The notes under the pieces are model-generated. The model made no database searches. It saw nothing but the letters and a program-made list of their open reading frames with translations, and was not told where the DNA came from. The position numbers were made by a program, and so were the translations under genes. From assembly GCA_963575745.1 (NCBI GenBank), contig CAUYUJ010001736.1, forward strand, positions 70,167 to 134,166: a stretch of DNA of 64,000 nucleotides, given 5' to 3'. The DNA is from Prorocentrum cordatum. Its lineage: Eukaryota; Sar; Dinophyceae; Prorocentrales; Prorocentraceae. This document shows positions 22,560-31,487 of this stretch, in pieces (within the stretch, counting starts at the first letter, position 1; every line of letters starts with the position of its first letter).

Positions 22560-22992
22560 TAAACGTGCGCGGCGCTACGGCGAGAGCCACATTTTGAAAA
22601 CGACCCGCCCTCAATCCGGGAAACCTCTTGCAATGTTTCAAACAGATTGTGCGCGGCGCTCATGCGAGAGTCACATTTTGAAAACGACTCGCCCTCAATC
22701 CGTGGAGCTCTTGCAAATGTTTAAAGCGAATGTGCGCGGCGCTAGGCGAGAACCACATTTTGAAAACGACCCGCCCTCAATCCGAACAACGACTGTGCGC
22801 GGCGTTCATGCGAGAGCCACATTTTGACAACGACCCGTTGTCAATCCGTGAAACCTAATGCAAATTTCAAACACGACTGTGCACGGCGCTGATGCGATAA
22901 CCACATTTTGAAAACAGTCCAAAACGAGTGTGCACGGCGCTCAGGCGAGGGCCACATTTTGAAAACGACGCGCGCTCAATCCGTGATATTCT
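22560..22992. repeat. About 84-bp tandem satellite, six units
   Basis: ACATTTTGAAAACGAC recurs with its ATTTTG at 22591, 22675, 22757, 22821, 22905 and 22956 (intervals 84, 82, 64, 84, 51). Each unit also has GTGCGCGGCGCT and CCCTCAATCCG. Two units are internally shortened. Confidence 0.9.
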
Positions 22993-23184
22993 TGAGAAAC
23001 GAGCGATAACCACCCGCTGTCCATCTGCGAAGCGATTGCCAAGCTGTATGCGTCAGGATCATTTTTGGTGAGGAATTCTCAGGCGAACCGCCCAGCCCGC
23101 CCTTTCGACCGGCCTCGGGGTGCGACAGGGAGGAGTTATTTACAAGGAAAAGGAATGGAGCGAAGAAGAACAGGAGGACGATGA

Positions 23185-23320
23185 GAAGCAGGTGGTAGAG
23201 AAGGAGCAGGAGCAGGAGCAGGAGCAGAAGGAGGAGGAGGAGGAGGAGGAGGAGGAGGACAAGGAGGAGGAGGAGGAGGAGGAGGAGGACAAGGAGGAGG
23301 AGGAGGAGGAGGAGGAGGGA
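23185..23320. repeat. (GGA)n microsatellite
   Basis: GGA/GCA array with two GGAGGACAAGG interruptions about 50 bp apart. Confidence 0.95.
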
Positions 23321-23908
23321 AACTGTGCTTCTCCTTCTCCTTCGCCCGGGCGCGGCCGCCAGGCGGAGGCGATACGCGTGGTGAAGGGCGCGGAGGCCCC
23401 CCGCCCCCCGAGCTTGTCGCTCCTGGCGCCCGAGCCCGCTCAGCCTTCGGGAGGAGGGCGCCGAGACGTGCCCTTCGGCTTCGTCTTCGGAGGAGGAGAA
23501 AAGGTACCCCAACCGCTACCCTTCGCCCGTTTTCCCCTCCTCAGGCCTCCCGGGAGTCCCTCATCGCCACCGCCGGATTCGCCTCGAAGTTCTGGTCAGA
23601 ACCCGCCGTGGGAGATGTCTGGGGAGTAGCGGGTTTTCGGTACCCTTTGGTTTTCCCACGTGCGGTGCCATGGGCATGCGTCCACCACGTAATCGAAGCG
23701 TGCTGGGCGTGGAGAACCGCAGTAGAGGTGGTGAGGGCGGCGGCGCGGTCAGTAGGGCTGTGGCACGGGGGGAGGCCGTTGACGGAGCTCCCGAAGCGTG
23801 GAGGCTCAGCGCCCAGCGGCGGATTCGCTGCGGTGCGGTGGCCGCGCCGACTTATGGTGGGCTGGACGCGGGTGGCCCGAGTTGCACGCACTGTGCTGGG
23901 GTTGTCCC
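23321..23908. other. Unassigned GC-rich stretch
   Basis: Nothing recognised on either strand. Confidence 0.4.
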
Positions 23909-24070
23909 TGTACAGTCGAGGCTAATTAGTAGGTGGGCCCTGCCAAATCGAGGGTACCCTTGTGTCCTGAGCTTCGCGACCCATGCCTGCTTACATTCCT
24001 ATGGCATTGTGGCCTTCGGAAGGGTCTTGTGTCCTCTCGCGTGTCCTCTCCAATCAACCCCGACTGTACA
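23909..24070. mobile_element. MITE-D-like copy 4 (162 bp), best preserved
   Basis: Perfect 10-bp terminal inverted repeats TGTACAGTCG / CGACTGTACA. Interior GGGTACCCTTGTGTCC, GCATTGTGGCCTTCGGAAGG and TGTCCTCTCGCGTGTCC. Family members at 11885 and, inverted, at 30143. Confidence 0.9.
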
Positions 24071-24261
24071 ATGGGATGGGCATGCGTCCACTGAATGGCC
24101 CCTTTCTTTAGGACGCGTTTCGGGCAGGTTTGTGGCCTTCTGAAGGCCCACGCCAGCATTTCCGCATCTGACCGGCTTGGGGAGCCGTGATCTGCGTTTT
24201 TGGTGCGCTTTGCATGTTCACTCGATTTTCATTTTTGGTGGCATGTGGTAGCGGCCGAGCG

Positions 24262-24390
24262 CCCATGCTCGGTGGTTCAAAGCTAGGGTCCTGAGGGATG
24301 GGGTCCTGAGAATAGGAACGGACCCAAGGGGGTCACCTCGTCCTTCGGACCCCATCCCCCAGGACCCCATCTTTGAACCACCGACATGCC
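24262..24390. repeat. Foldback element
   Basis: The left arm GGTGGTTCAAAGCTAGGGTC (from 24271) is complementary to the right arm GGACCCCATCTTTGAACCACC (ending 24382). The outer GCCCATGCTC / GACATGCC also pair. Arms are about 40 bp with about a 40-bp loop. Confidence 0.85.
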
Positions 24391-24462
24391 AAAGGCAAAG
24401 GCCTTATCAGGTCTGTCGGACTCCGACCTCCCCGCGCCATGCACAAAGCACGGCGGACGGGC

Positions 24463-24465
24463 TTC

Positions 24466-24510
<45 letters not shown>

Positions 24511-24512
24511 GG
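24463..24512. repeat. (GAC)n microsatellite
   Basis: About 16 GAC units. Confidence 0.97.
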
Positions 24513-25254
24513 GCCCTCCATGGGCCCCCCTGGGGCCGTCCGCAAAGCGGCGGGGCGCGAGAAGCACGCCCGGTGGAAGAGGTCCAGACCATTGGGGAGC
24601 CACGTGGTGGAAAATCACGGCGTCGGATGTCTGGGACACGGCGGGAGGGGGCGGTGTATGAATTACCGCTGGGAGCCAGCGACTTTGGATACCGCCGCCC
24701 TCCCTGAAGGTACATGCAAACTTTGCCAAATGGTGTACACAGATTATTGGCGCATGGGGGGAGAAGCACGGTGCTCCTTAACCCTCGACCCTCGATCCTA
24801 TCGGTTCTGGGACCTCCATCATCCATCTTTCATCCTTTCGGTCCTCTTCGGTCCTCGAACCTCGATCCTGTCGAGCCTGGAACCTCGATCTTGTCGACCC
24901 TCGGACCTCGGAGGTCCAGGTCTGGCGGTCTGGCCGCGGCTCGCCTCGATTTTGTTGGGCCAAACGACTCAGGATGAAGAGCTGGTCCTGGGCCAGGTCC
25001 CCTGCCTCTCAATAGAGCTGCGCGCAGGAACCTGACACCTTGATTTTCTGGTCGTCGGTGTAACGTTGGGGGTGTCGGCGCGCCGCCCATGTCGGCCAGT
25101 TGATCCCAAACGGGCACTGCAGGTTGGAAAAGAGAGTGGCATGCCTCCCGAGCGCCCTGCGCCCCGATCCCCTAGACCTGGTCCCCCAGGCATACTCAGG
25201 GGAGGGCCCCAGGGCCCAGGCCCCGTTTCCCTCGGGACCCGCCTCCCCCGTGCC
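24513..25254. other. Unassigned; short CCTCGATCCTGTCG repeats
   Basis: At 24780-24920 about six imperfect 22-bp units of the form CCTCGA(A)CCTCGATCCTGTC. No gene recognised. Confidence 0.45.
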
Positions 25255-25340
25255 AGGAGGAGGAGGAGGAGGAGGAGGAGGAGGAGGATGAGGAGGAGGA
25301 GGAGGAGGAGGAGGAGGAGGAGGAGGAGGAGGAGGAGGCG
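25255..25340. repeat. (GGA)n microsatellite
   Basis: GGA array. Confidence 0.97.
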
Positions 25341-25766
25341 GCGGGGACACGCAAAGCTGCCGCCTGCGGCCAGTCTCGGCCCCGCCGCCGGGCGCGCCCC
25401 TCGACGCCTCCCTTGCGCTTGGGGGGGGGGGGGGGCAGCGTGAGCTGACTCGACGCTGCCCCCGCCCTCTGCGCGAACCCCCCGTTCGTCCGACACGGCC
25501 CTCCGTCCCCCGGCGCGGGCGCCGAGACGCGTCCTGCGGACCCATCAGAGCACTTGGGCCCTCTTTCCCGCTTACAGCCCCGCCCCTTCGGCCTGCCTGT
25601 CTTTAAAACGTGGCAACCCAGCCGTTGAAGGGGGTGGGCGGGAGCTTGGTGCCTTCGAGGCCACGCGCGGCCTCGTTACGAGCCGCGGCGCACTCTAGAG
25701 AGGAGTCCAGCGAAGGCCAGAGCTGCGAACTGTTGCTAGATGCTGGCACCTCTCTGAAGAGCTTCA
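25341..25766. other. Unassigned GC-rich stretch
   Basis: No recognised feature. Confidence 0.4.
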
Positions 25767-25950
25767 CACACACACACACACACTCCTCCTCCTCCTCCTC
25801 GTTTTCCTCCTCCTCCTCCTCGTTTTCCTCCTCCTCCTCCTCCTCCTCGTTTTCCTCCTCCTCCTCCTCCTCCTTACCTTTCATCCTTCTCCTTCTCCCT
25901 ATCCGCCTCTTCCTCCCTTTTCCTCCTCACCCTCCTCCTCACCCTCCTCC
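25767..25950. repeat. (CA)n then (CTC)n microsatellites
   Basis: CA tract 25767-25784, then CTC with three CTCGTTTTC interruptions at 25798-25860, then CCTCACCCTC units. Confidence 0.95.
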
Positions 25951-26060
25951 TTCTTTGGGTCCTAGCCGATGGGGTCGGAGGATCGCGCCGCATCGCCGAT
26001 GCATCGTCGGTGCGGCCCGACGTAGGACCTGACTGTCTCCACGCCGACTGCTCCAGCACT

Positions 26061-26240
26061 TCCGGCGTCACCCCGACAACTTTGAATACTACGTGTGCAC
26101 GCCTCCCCCCATCAGGGGCGACGCACGCGCCGAAAATCTCATAGTAGAAGCTCCATTCCGTGCGGGAAACGATGCACTACAATATGTTTGTACTATATGT
26201 TCGGGTCGGACACGCCTCCGTGGAGGACGCAGAGTACCTG
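26061..26240. repeat. Dispersed repeat M, copy 2
   Basis: Counterpart of 1148-1345: CGGCGTCACCCCGACAA at the left end and TACTATATGTTCGGGTCGGA followed by GGAGGAC at the right. Confidence 0.7.
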
Positions 26241-26464
26241 CTCTTCTTCGCCCCATGATCGTTCAAGAACTTCACGCTCTGAACGTGCTCCTCCCTCCTT
26301 CCGTGTGTTTTTTGTCCTTCTTCGCCTGTCGTACCCCATTCGGACCTGTGGCACCCCACGAGTGCCCCCGAACGCGACGGGGACCCTCGCGGCTGCGACA
26401 AAAAGAACAGCCTGGCGAAGAACCGAACCCTTTTTGAACGAGTGGCGGCTATAAACAGGACCGC

Positions 26465-26760
26465 TCCACGCCATGCGGACGCAGCCACTGGGGCTCTCGG
26501 TGGAGCCCCCTACGGGGCCACGAAACGTGTGAGGGGTCTGCCGAAATGGGGGACAGGGCCGCATGCGAACGCAGCCACTGGGGCCTTCGGTGGAGCTCCC
26601 TGTGGGACCACGAAGCTTGCGAGAGGCCTGCCGAATTGCGAACGCAGCCACAGGGGCCTTTGGTGGAGCTCCCTATGGGGCCACGATGCGTGTGAGGGAT
26701 CTGCCGAAATGGGGCGGGGCCGCATGCGAACGCAGCCACTGGGGCCTCCTAAGCCCACAG
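26465..26760. repeat. 73-90-bp tandem satellite, four units
   Basis: CGCAGCCACTGGGGC-type units with GCAGCCAC starting at 26481, 26571, 26644 and 26732. Long forms add a CCGCATGCGAA block that short forms lack. Confidence 0.9.
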
Positions 26761-26819
26761 GATGTCAAGAGGGGAGCAATCCAAATCCACATAACAAGTT
26801 TGGAGCAAGTTTAGGTCTT

Positions 26820-27060
26820 TGAATGATTTGAGTTTCTTGGGTGCCCTTTGAGGGCTGTCTTGAACCCTTGGGCCACCTTGGGGCCATCTGGGGACCTTTT
26901 AAGACTGCTGTGGGTATCTTTTTGGGGACCAGCCACCTACGGATGCCCTGTCTCCTTCCGTTCTGAGGCACAACGGGAGCTCTCTAGGGCCTCTCTCGGG
27001 GCGCTTTTGCGAGTCTTCGGAGCCCTCTTGGAGCTCTTCAGCTCCAATTTGGAACCCTTT
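26820..27060. repeat. TCTTGGGGCC-type low-complexity repeat, block 2
   Basis: Loose units around CCACCTTGGGGCC and CCTCTCGGGG that end just before the spliced-leader remnants. Confidence 0.65.
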
Positions 27061-27071
27061 TGGATCTGTGA

Positions 27072-27116
27072 CATTTTTGGCTCAAGCCACTTTGGCTCAA
27101 GCCGGTTTGGCTAAAG
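27072..27116 (+). other. Three tandem spliced-leader remnants
   Basis: Units of exactly 15 nt: CATTTTTGGCTCAAG (27072-27086), CCACTTTGGCTCAAG (27087-27101) and CCGGTTTGGCTAAAG (27102-27116). Each matches the last 15 nt of the dinoflagellate spliced leader (CCATTTTGGCTCAAG) with one to three changes, oldest innermost as expected. The unit length fits trans-splicing onto an AG inside an older leader before each re-insertion. The array sits 28 nt upstream of the PAS-like gene's ATG. Confidence 0.85.
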
Positions 27117-27143
27117 AGAGAACGATCCCAATCAGTCCGTGGC

Positions 27144-28202
27144 ATGGCGCACGCCCAGTCAGCAATGCCGCTGTTGTTGCCACGGGATTTCGCCAGCACC
27201 GCTTGCGAACTCATCGGGGCAAACACCGAAACTGCCAAGCTGGGAGACCTCAGCAAGTTCGGCAGCCTCGACGGGAGAGGAGTCTCGAGTGCGGACACCA
27301 ACAGCGACTGTCTGGAAACCTCTGCCAGCAGGCAGGTATCCCAGATAACGTCTTCGGACGCTTCCTCGTTGGAAGAGCGAGGCATGGAGCTGCAGAAAGG
27401 CGACATTATGCCGATCGTCCAGAGCGTGGTCAAGAACAGCGTGCACGCAGCCTCCCTGATGGATCCCACGGATCCCGACGAGCGCCTGCTCGCGGTGTCA
27501 GAGTCGTTCCAGGCGATCACAGGATATAACGAGTCGGAGTTGTTGCAGGCGTCTCCCCGGCTCCTCACCGCAGGGTGCGAGTACGGGACGACCCTCGAGA
27601 TGCAGGCCTTGATCAAGAACGCGCACCTGACTGGAAGCCCACTCTTCGCCCGGGTAGTCAACCGGAGCAAACAGGGCTGGCTCTTCTGGAGCACGGTGTA
27701 CATCCGCGGCCTGATGGTTGCCGTCGATCCGGTCTCCGCGGAGCCGGTGTGGCTCGTGCTGACGACATATTCCAGCTCGGAAAGGCCCTCCGACGAGGAC
27801 GGGGAGGATCGGACGGGGCTAGGACGAGGATAAATCCGTTCCAGAGCTTTCCAGAACGCTCTCAGAGTGTTCCGGAAGGCTCTGAGAAGGCCGCGGCGCC
27901 CGAGACGTCTTCCAGAGCCGCTGGGTCTCAGAGATTCTCGATGTATTCTCACCCGAATTTATCCTCGTCCTGGCCTCGTCTTAGAGGACTCCCGCGACGC
28001 CCTGCGCAAGTTGCGTGGCGCCAGCGAGGACCTCTGCGCCAAGATCAGCGACGAGCTCGCCCGGTTCGCCAGCGGAGTCTGCCGGCCGGCGGCGTTCGAG
28101 GCGAGCCCCTCGATGGGCTGCGGCGGCGTGCTGTGGAGTCGCTGGGCCGGGCTGGACCTCGTCTGGCGGCGCCAGGGGTCGCTGGGCGGAGTGTTGCGCT
28201 AA
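27144..28202 (+). CDS. PAS-like domain protein, two exons (292 aa)
   Basis: The ATG at 27144 is the first in frame after the leader remnants. Exon 1 is 27144-27806, the proposed intron 27807-27986, exon 2 27987-28202 with TAA at 28200. Removing the intron joins DEDGE to DSRDALRKL in frame. Residues about 85-215 look like a PAS/LOV fold: a helix after an initial strand (MPIVQSVV), ERLLAVSESFQAITGYNESELL, which matches the PAS pattern of a strand then F..ITGY...E, and closing strands GWLFWSTVYIRGLMV and PVWLVLTTY. The flavin-binding Cys motif of true LOV domains is absent (SPRLLTAG instead), so photoreception is not implied. The first 80 residues are Ser/Thr-rich; the C terminus carries LWSRWAGLDLVW. 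Such proteins typically sense small ligands or mediate dimerisation; the partner here is unknown. Leader remnants upstream mark it as a recycled mRNA copy that kept its frame. Confidence 0.75.
27807..27986 (+). mobile_element. Introner-type element forming a GA-AG intron
   Basis: The inserted element spans 27809-27983 (175 bp) with inverted ends: left TCGGACGGGGCTAGGACGAGG then ATAAAT, right ATTTATCCTCGTCCTGGCC then TCGTCTTA. GAGGA flanks both sides (27804-27808, 27984-27988) as a 5-bp target duplication. One duplication plus the element gives an intron with exon AG|GATCGG at the 5' end and TTAGAG|GAC at the 3' end. It is 180 nt, a multiple of three, and holds an in-frame TAA, so it must be removed for the downstream coding to be read. 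Confidence 0.8.
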
Positions 28203-28211
28203 GGGCTACCT

Positions 28212-28377
28212 TCGGACGGGGCTGGGAAGAGGACAAGTCCGTTCCAGAGCGTTCCGGAGCGCGTTCCGGAAGGCTCTGAGAAGGCTGCGGCGCCCGAGAC
28301 ATCCTCCAGTGCGGCTGGGCCTCAGAGCTGCTCGGCTCGTCCTCATCCGGATTAGTCCTCGTCCTGGCCTCGTCTTA
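28212..28377 (+). mobile_element. Introner-family element, copy 2 (3' of the PAS-like gene)
   Basis: Same ends and core as the intron: TCGGACGGGGCTGGG, AAGTCCGTTCCAGAGCGTTCC, GAAGGCTCTGAGAAGGC, GCGCCCGAGACATCCTCCAG, and right end TCCTCGTCCTGGCCTCGTCTTA. It begins 10 nt after the stop codon, so it would lie in a 3' untranslated region. The base after TTA is C, so the AG acceptor of copy 1 is not formed. No clear target duplication. Confidence 0.85.
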
Positions 28378-28513
28378 CGCTGCGGCCCGTGCTAAGTTAG
28401 TGCTTCGTGCTCTCTTGGGGTCGCGCTGCTGTGGGGCGCCCGTACGCGCCGAGTCCTCGACGCGCGTGGCTTCAGTGAGGGGCTCGGGGGCGCGGAGATG
28501 GGCGGGAGGAAGG

Positions 28514-28682
28514 CATCACCCACCAAACCTCCCCAAGCCAAGCCGAAGGCCCCAATAAGCTCTCCATGCCCAGTGTGTGGGGGGACATCCTGGAGCATCG
28601 AAGCAATACGGGTAGAACCCGTACGCCTCCCAACCTGAAGTTGGGGACTCTGGGTCGGGTTGGGGTGGTCTGGTAGGCATCG
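28514..28682. mobile_element. MITE-like element with about 24-bp inverted ends
   Basis: Left ATCACCCACCAAACCTCCCCAA and right GGTTGGGGTGGTCTGGTAGGCAT pair in inverted orientation with several mismatches. Single copy in this window. Confidence 0.6.
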
Positions 28683-28865
28683 GGCCAGACGACGGGGCAT
28701 GATAGGGAAAGGGGAGGGCTACGAACCGTGCTGCGTGCAGCTGGTTTCCGCCGCCCCGCCGCCTGGCCGATTTCTGGATACACGAGCGCCTCCCGGCGCC
28801 AGGAGGCGCCAGGCAAGCCAGCCAGGTGAGCTGATTCTCTGCCCTGCCCTCTGCTCATCGAGCAC

Positions 28866-29035
28866 AAAAAACCCTAAGCCCAATGTCACGGTGACGACGT
28901 GGCCTCACTTAGCCCGTCTTCGCATTAGGGATCGTGAGTCTGGGCGGTTTGGTTCGGTACGTCTGCAGAAAAGACCCCCAATCCCTAATGTTTCTGGCCC
29001 TCCAAACTCAGGTCCCCTCCTAAAAGGCTAGTTGT
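28866..29035. repeat. Dispersed repeat B, copy 2
   Basis: Shares GTGGCCTCACTTAG, CGTCTTCGCA-TAGGGAT, CTGGGCGGTTTGG and AATCCCTAATGTTTCTGGCC with 4668-4822 and 54928-55116. It starts AAACCCTAAG. Confidence 0.75.
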
Positions 29036-29087
29036 TTGATCTCTAATCGTTTGCTATCCTGCCCTTTCGTTCCCCCTTCCTCCCCCC

Positions 29088-29160
29088 CAACACGACCCCC
29101 AATCCCTGATGTTCCTGGCCCTCCCAAGTCAGGCCCCCTCCCAAAGGGTTAGGGGTTCTT
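29088..29160. repeat. Dispersed repeat B, partial copy 3
   Basis: Only the right half (GACCCCCAATCCCTGATGTTC ... CCCAAAGGGTTAGGGGTT). Confidence 0.75.
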
Positions 29161-29194
29161 CTACTGCTGATCGTTCGCTGTCCTGCCCTTTCGC

Positions 29195-29335
29195 CCCGCG
29201 AGGAGGAGGAGGAGGAGGAGGAGGAGGAGGAGGCGGAGGAGGAGGAGGAGGCGGAGGCGGAGGCGAAGGCGGAGGCGGAGGCGGAGGCGGAGGAGGAGGA
29301 GGAGGAGGGGGAGGAGGAGGAGGAGGAAGGTGGCG
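29195..29335. repeat. (GGA)n/(GGC) microsatellite
   Basis: GGA array with GGC units at 29230-29300. Confidence 0.97.
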
Positions 29336-29439
29336 CGGACTTCGCGGGCCCGTGCTCAGAGAGCCTCGTCGTCGAGGGACGGGAGGGCCCGGGGCCCCAG
29401 GCGCGACGAGGACCACGGGCGGCGGGCCCCCAGAGTTAA

Positions 29440-29733
29440 ATCGGGCACGTCCCTCTACAGGAGGAATCTTCAAACATACGCCAGATTTCGTAATAAAAGG
29501 GAGGGGGTCTCAACCCTCCCAGACGAGAAGTTTTAGACCCCCCCCCGTGGGAGAACCCTCCAAAACATCGTCCCCAGACCCCCCCAGGCCCTCCAAGATA
29601 GCCTGGAAGAGACCCCCCCCCGAAATGAGACCCCCCTCCCCTTATTACGAAATCTGGAGTATGCAAAAAATCGTCAGGGGACTACTATTTTGGTTTTTCA
29701 CCCCAAATCCCCCTGTAGGGGGACAGGCCCGAC
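29440..29733. mobile_element. MITE-C copy 4 carrying a nested inverted-repeat element
   Basis: The outer element has left TCGGGCACGTCCCTCTACAG and right CCCTGTAGGGGGACAGGCCCG. Its TTCAAACATAC and AAAAATCGTCAGGGGAC blocks are separated by an insertion at 29475-29663 whose arms (CCAGATTTCGTAATAAAAGG / CCCTTATTACGAAATCTGG) pair over about 35 bp. Confidence 0.85.
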
Positions 29734-30142
29734 TTAGCCACAGAGTCTTGCCCCGGGCGCGCCCTCGTCGGGAGCTGCTGGAGCTGCCCCTGGCCCAAGG
29801 CGCCCCCCCGCTGGTCGCTCCATTTTGGAGCCCCTCCCAGACATGATCGCGTCGCAAACAAAGATCACGACTGAAGGTTTTCAGCCATCAAGGGCCTCCG
29901 GGGGCCCTTGCCGGTGCTCGGGACCGCCAACAACCGACTCGGGATGAAAAATCTGTTCCGGGGCTGGGTCGATGCCTCCAGGGTCGACTTTGAAAAAAGC
30001 ACGACGTCGGGGGTCTGGGTTTGGAGCCCCTCGGGCCCCCCTGGGCCTTGTGAGGGTTGCTCTGGAGGCCGCAGGGGCCTCCTTGGAAATCCTGCGGCAC
30101 CTTGGGCTGGCCTCTTCTCCTCGGAGGCGACGATACGGGCGA
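29734..30142. other. Unassigned, no gene seen
   Basis: Nothing recognised. Confidence 0.4.
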
Positions 30143-30215
30143 ACACAGTCGGCGTTCATTGGAGAGGACACGCGAGAGGACACACTATCCTTCCGAGGGC
30201 CACATTGTCGTAGGA
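30143..30215 (-). mobile_element. MITE-D-like fragment, inverted
   Basis: ACAGTCGGCGTTCATTGGAG followed by AGGACACGCGAGAGGACAC is the reverse complement of the right half of the 23909-24070 element. The other half is missing. Confidence 0.75.
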
Positions 30216-30964
30216 GGCCGTGAGGGCCTCCTTGGGGGAATCTTGGGAGCACCCCCGTCTCAGAAGGCGCGGGCCTTGTTTGTAGATGCAGGGCCGGCGC
30301 CTCCCAAGCAGCAGCCTCCCTCTAAGGAGCCTTCCCCCTCCTCCCCCTGCGCTCTCCCGTGGGCGCCGTCCACTCCCGCCGCGGCACGTGCTGCCTGCCT
30401 TCTGTTCTGTCTGTGGCGCGCACGGCCTTCTTGGAGTCGGCCGGGGGTCCGAGGTGGCCCAGCACAGGCTCCGGCCAGGAGGAAGGGTGGGAAGAGGGTC
30501 GAGGTTCTGGGTTCGGCGAGGTGTTTTGCCTTCTGTTCGGCCTCGTGGGGTTCGTTTTCGGGCCCCGGGGGCCTTGCCAAAACCGGACCCGGGGTGAAAC
30601 CCTGCGCCAGATGGACCCTGGGAGAGGTCCAGGAACCGAATTTGAGAGGATTTGGCTTCATCCCTCTCTTTGCCGAGCATTTTCTTGGGGTGGAGGGCAA
30701 AGGGTGAAATCTGAAATGCCGTTTCGATTGATCTTCGAGGCTTGAATCTGCAACTAGTGAATCACAAGACGGATGGATTTTCGAGGTGCAAACGCCCATA
30801 TCGATTCCGCCCTGAGCCCTCCACCTTAAGAACATGCTCAGCTTTGACAGATTTTCAGATCCCCCCGGCTGCCTCCAACTGCCTTCTGCTTTGTGGTGCT
30901 CCTCTGGGAGCAGCGGCAAGAGCCAGCCACGAGCCTCGGGGCTGCTGCCCGCTTGCGCAGCAGA
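30216..30964. other. Unassigned, no gene supported
   Basis: Open frames here are Arg/Pro/Gly-rich with no domain. Confidence 0.35.
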
Positions 30965-31065
30965 GAAGACAGGAGGAGGGAGGAGGGAGGAGGAGGAGGA
31001 GGAGGAGGAGGAGGCGGAGGAGGAGGAGGAGGAGGAGGCGGAGGAGGAGGAGGAGGAGGAGGAGG
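30965..31065. repeat. (GGA)n microsatellite
   Basis: GGA/GGC array. Confidence 0.97.
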
Positions 31066-31328
31066 GCTGCTCAGGGGGGACCTTCCCTTGCCGCGGGGTC
31101 GTGCGATACCTTCGCCCTGGCCACTGAGACTCGCGCCCAGTGACGAGGCGGAGTGGTGAACCAGGTTTACGTAAGTTCCTTTCTTCTTTCAGCACCGCTT
31201 TCGGTCAGAAGCTGGGAGAGTGAACCGACAGCCACTGGAAGTGCTGCTGCCCGCGCGCCCGGGGAGAGCTCCTGGCCCTGGCAGTTGGCTCTCGTCGGAG
31301 CAGGCGCGTGTGCGCTGCCATGGTTCGG

Positions 31329-31487
31329 AGGGCATCAACTATACACCAACACCGATCCTGGCCCAGGATCACCCTGGGCCCAGGATCGGTGTATATGCCT
31401 TCTTGCGCAAGGCAGGAGGGCGTATACACCGATCCTGGGCCCAGGGTTATCCTGGCCAGGATCGGTGTTGGTGTATAGTTGGTGCCT
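31329..31487. repeat. Near-perfect foldback, about 70-bp arms
   Basis: The left arm GGCATCAACTATACACCAAC (from 31331) and the right arm ending GTTGGTGTATAGTTGGTGCC (to 31486) are complementary along almost their whole length, with only a few mismatches, around a loop of about 17 nt that itself contains GCCTTCTTGCGCAAGGC. Each arm also holds the smaller palindrome GATCCTGGGCCCAGGATC. Confidence 0.95.

Noticed and set aside
31168-31200. Tiny intron (GTAAGT ... TTTCAG)
   Set aside because: Only about 24 nt between the sites, too short to splice, and no coding sequence is supported around it.
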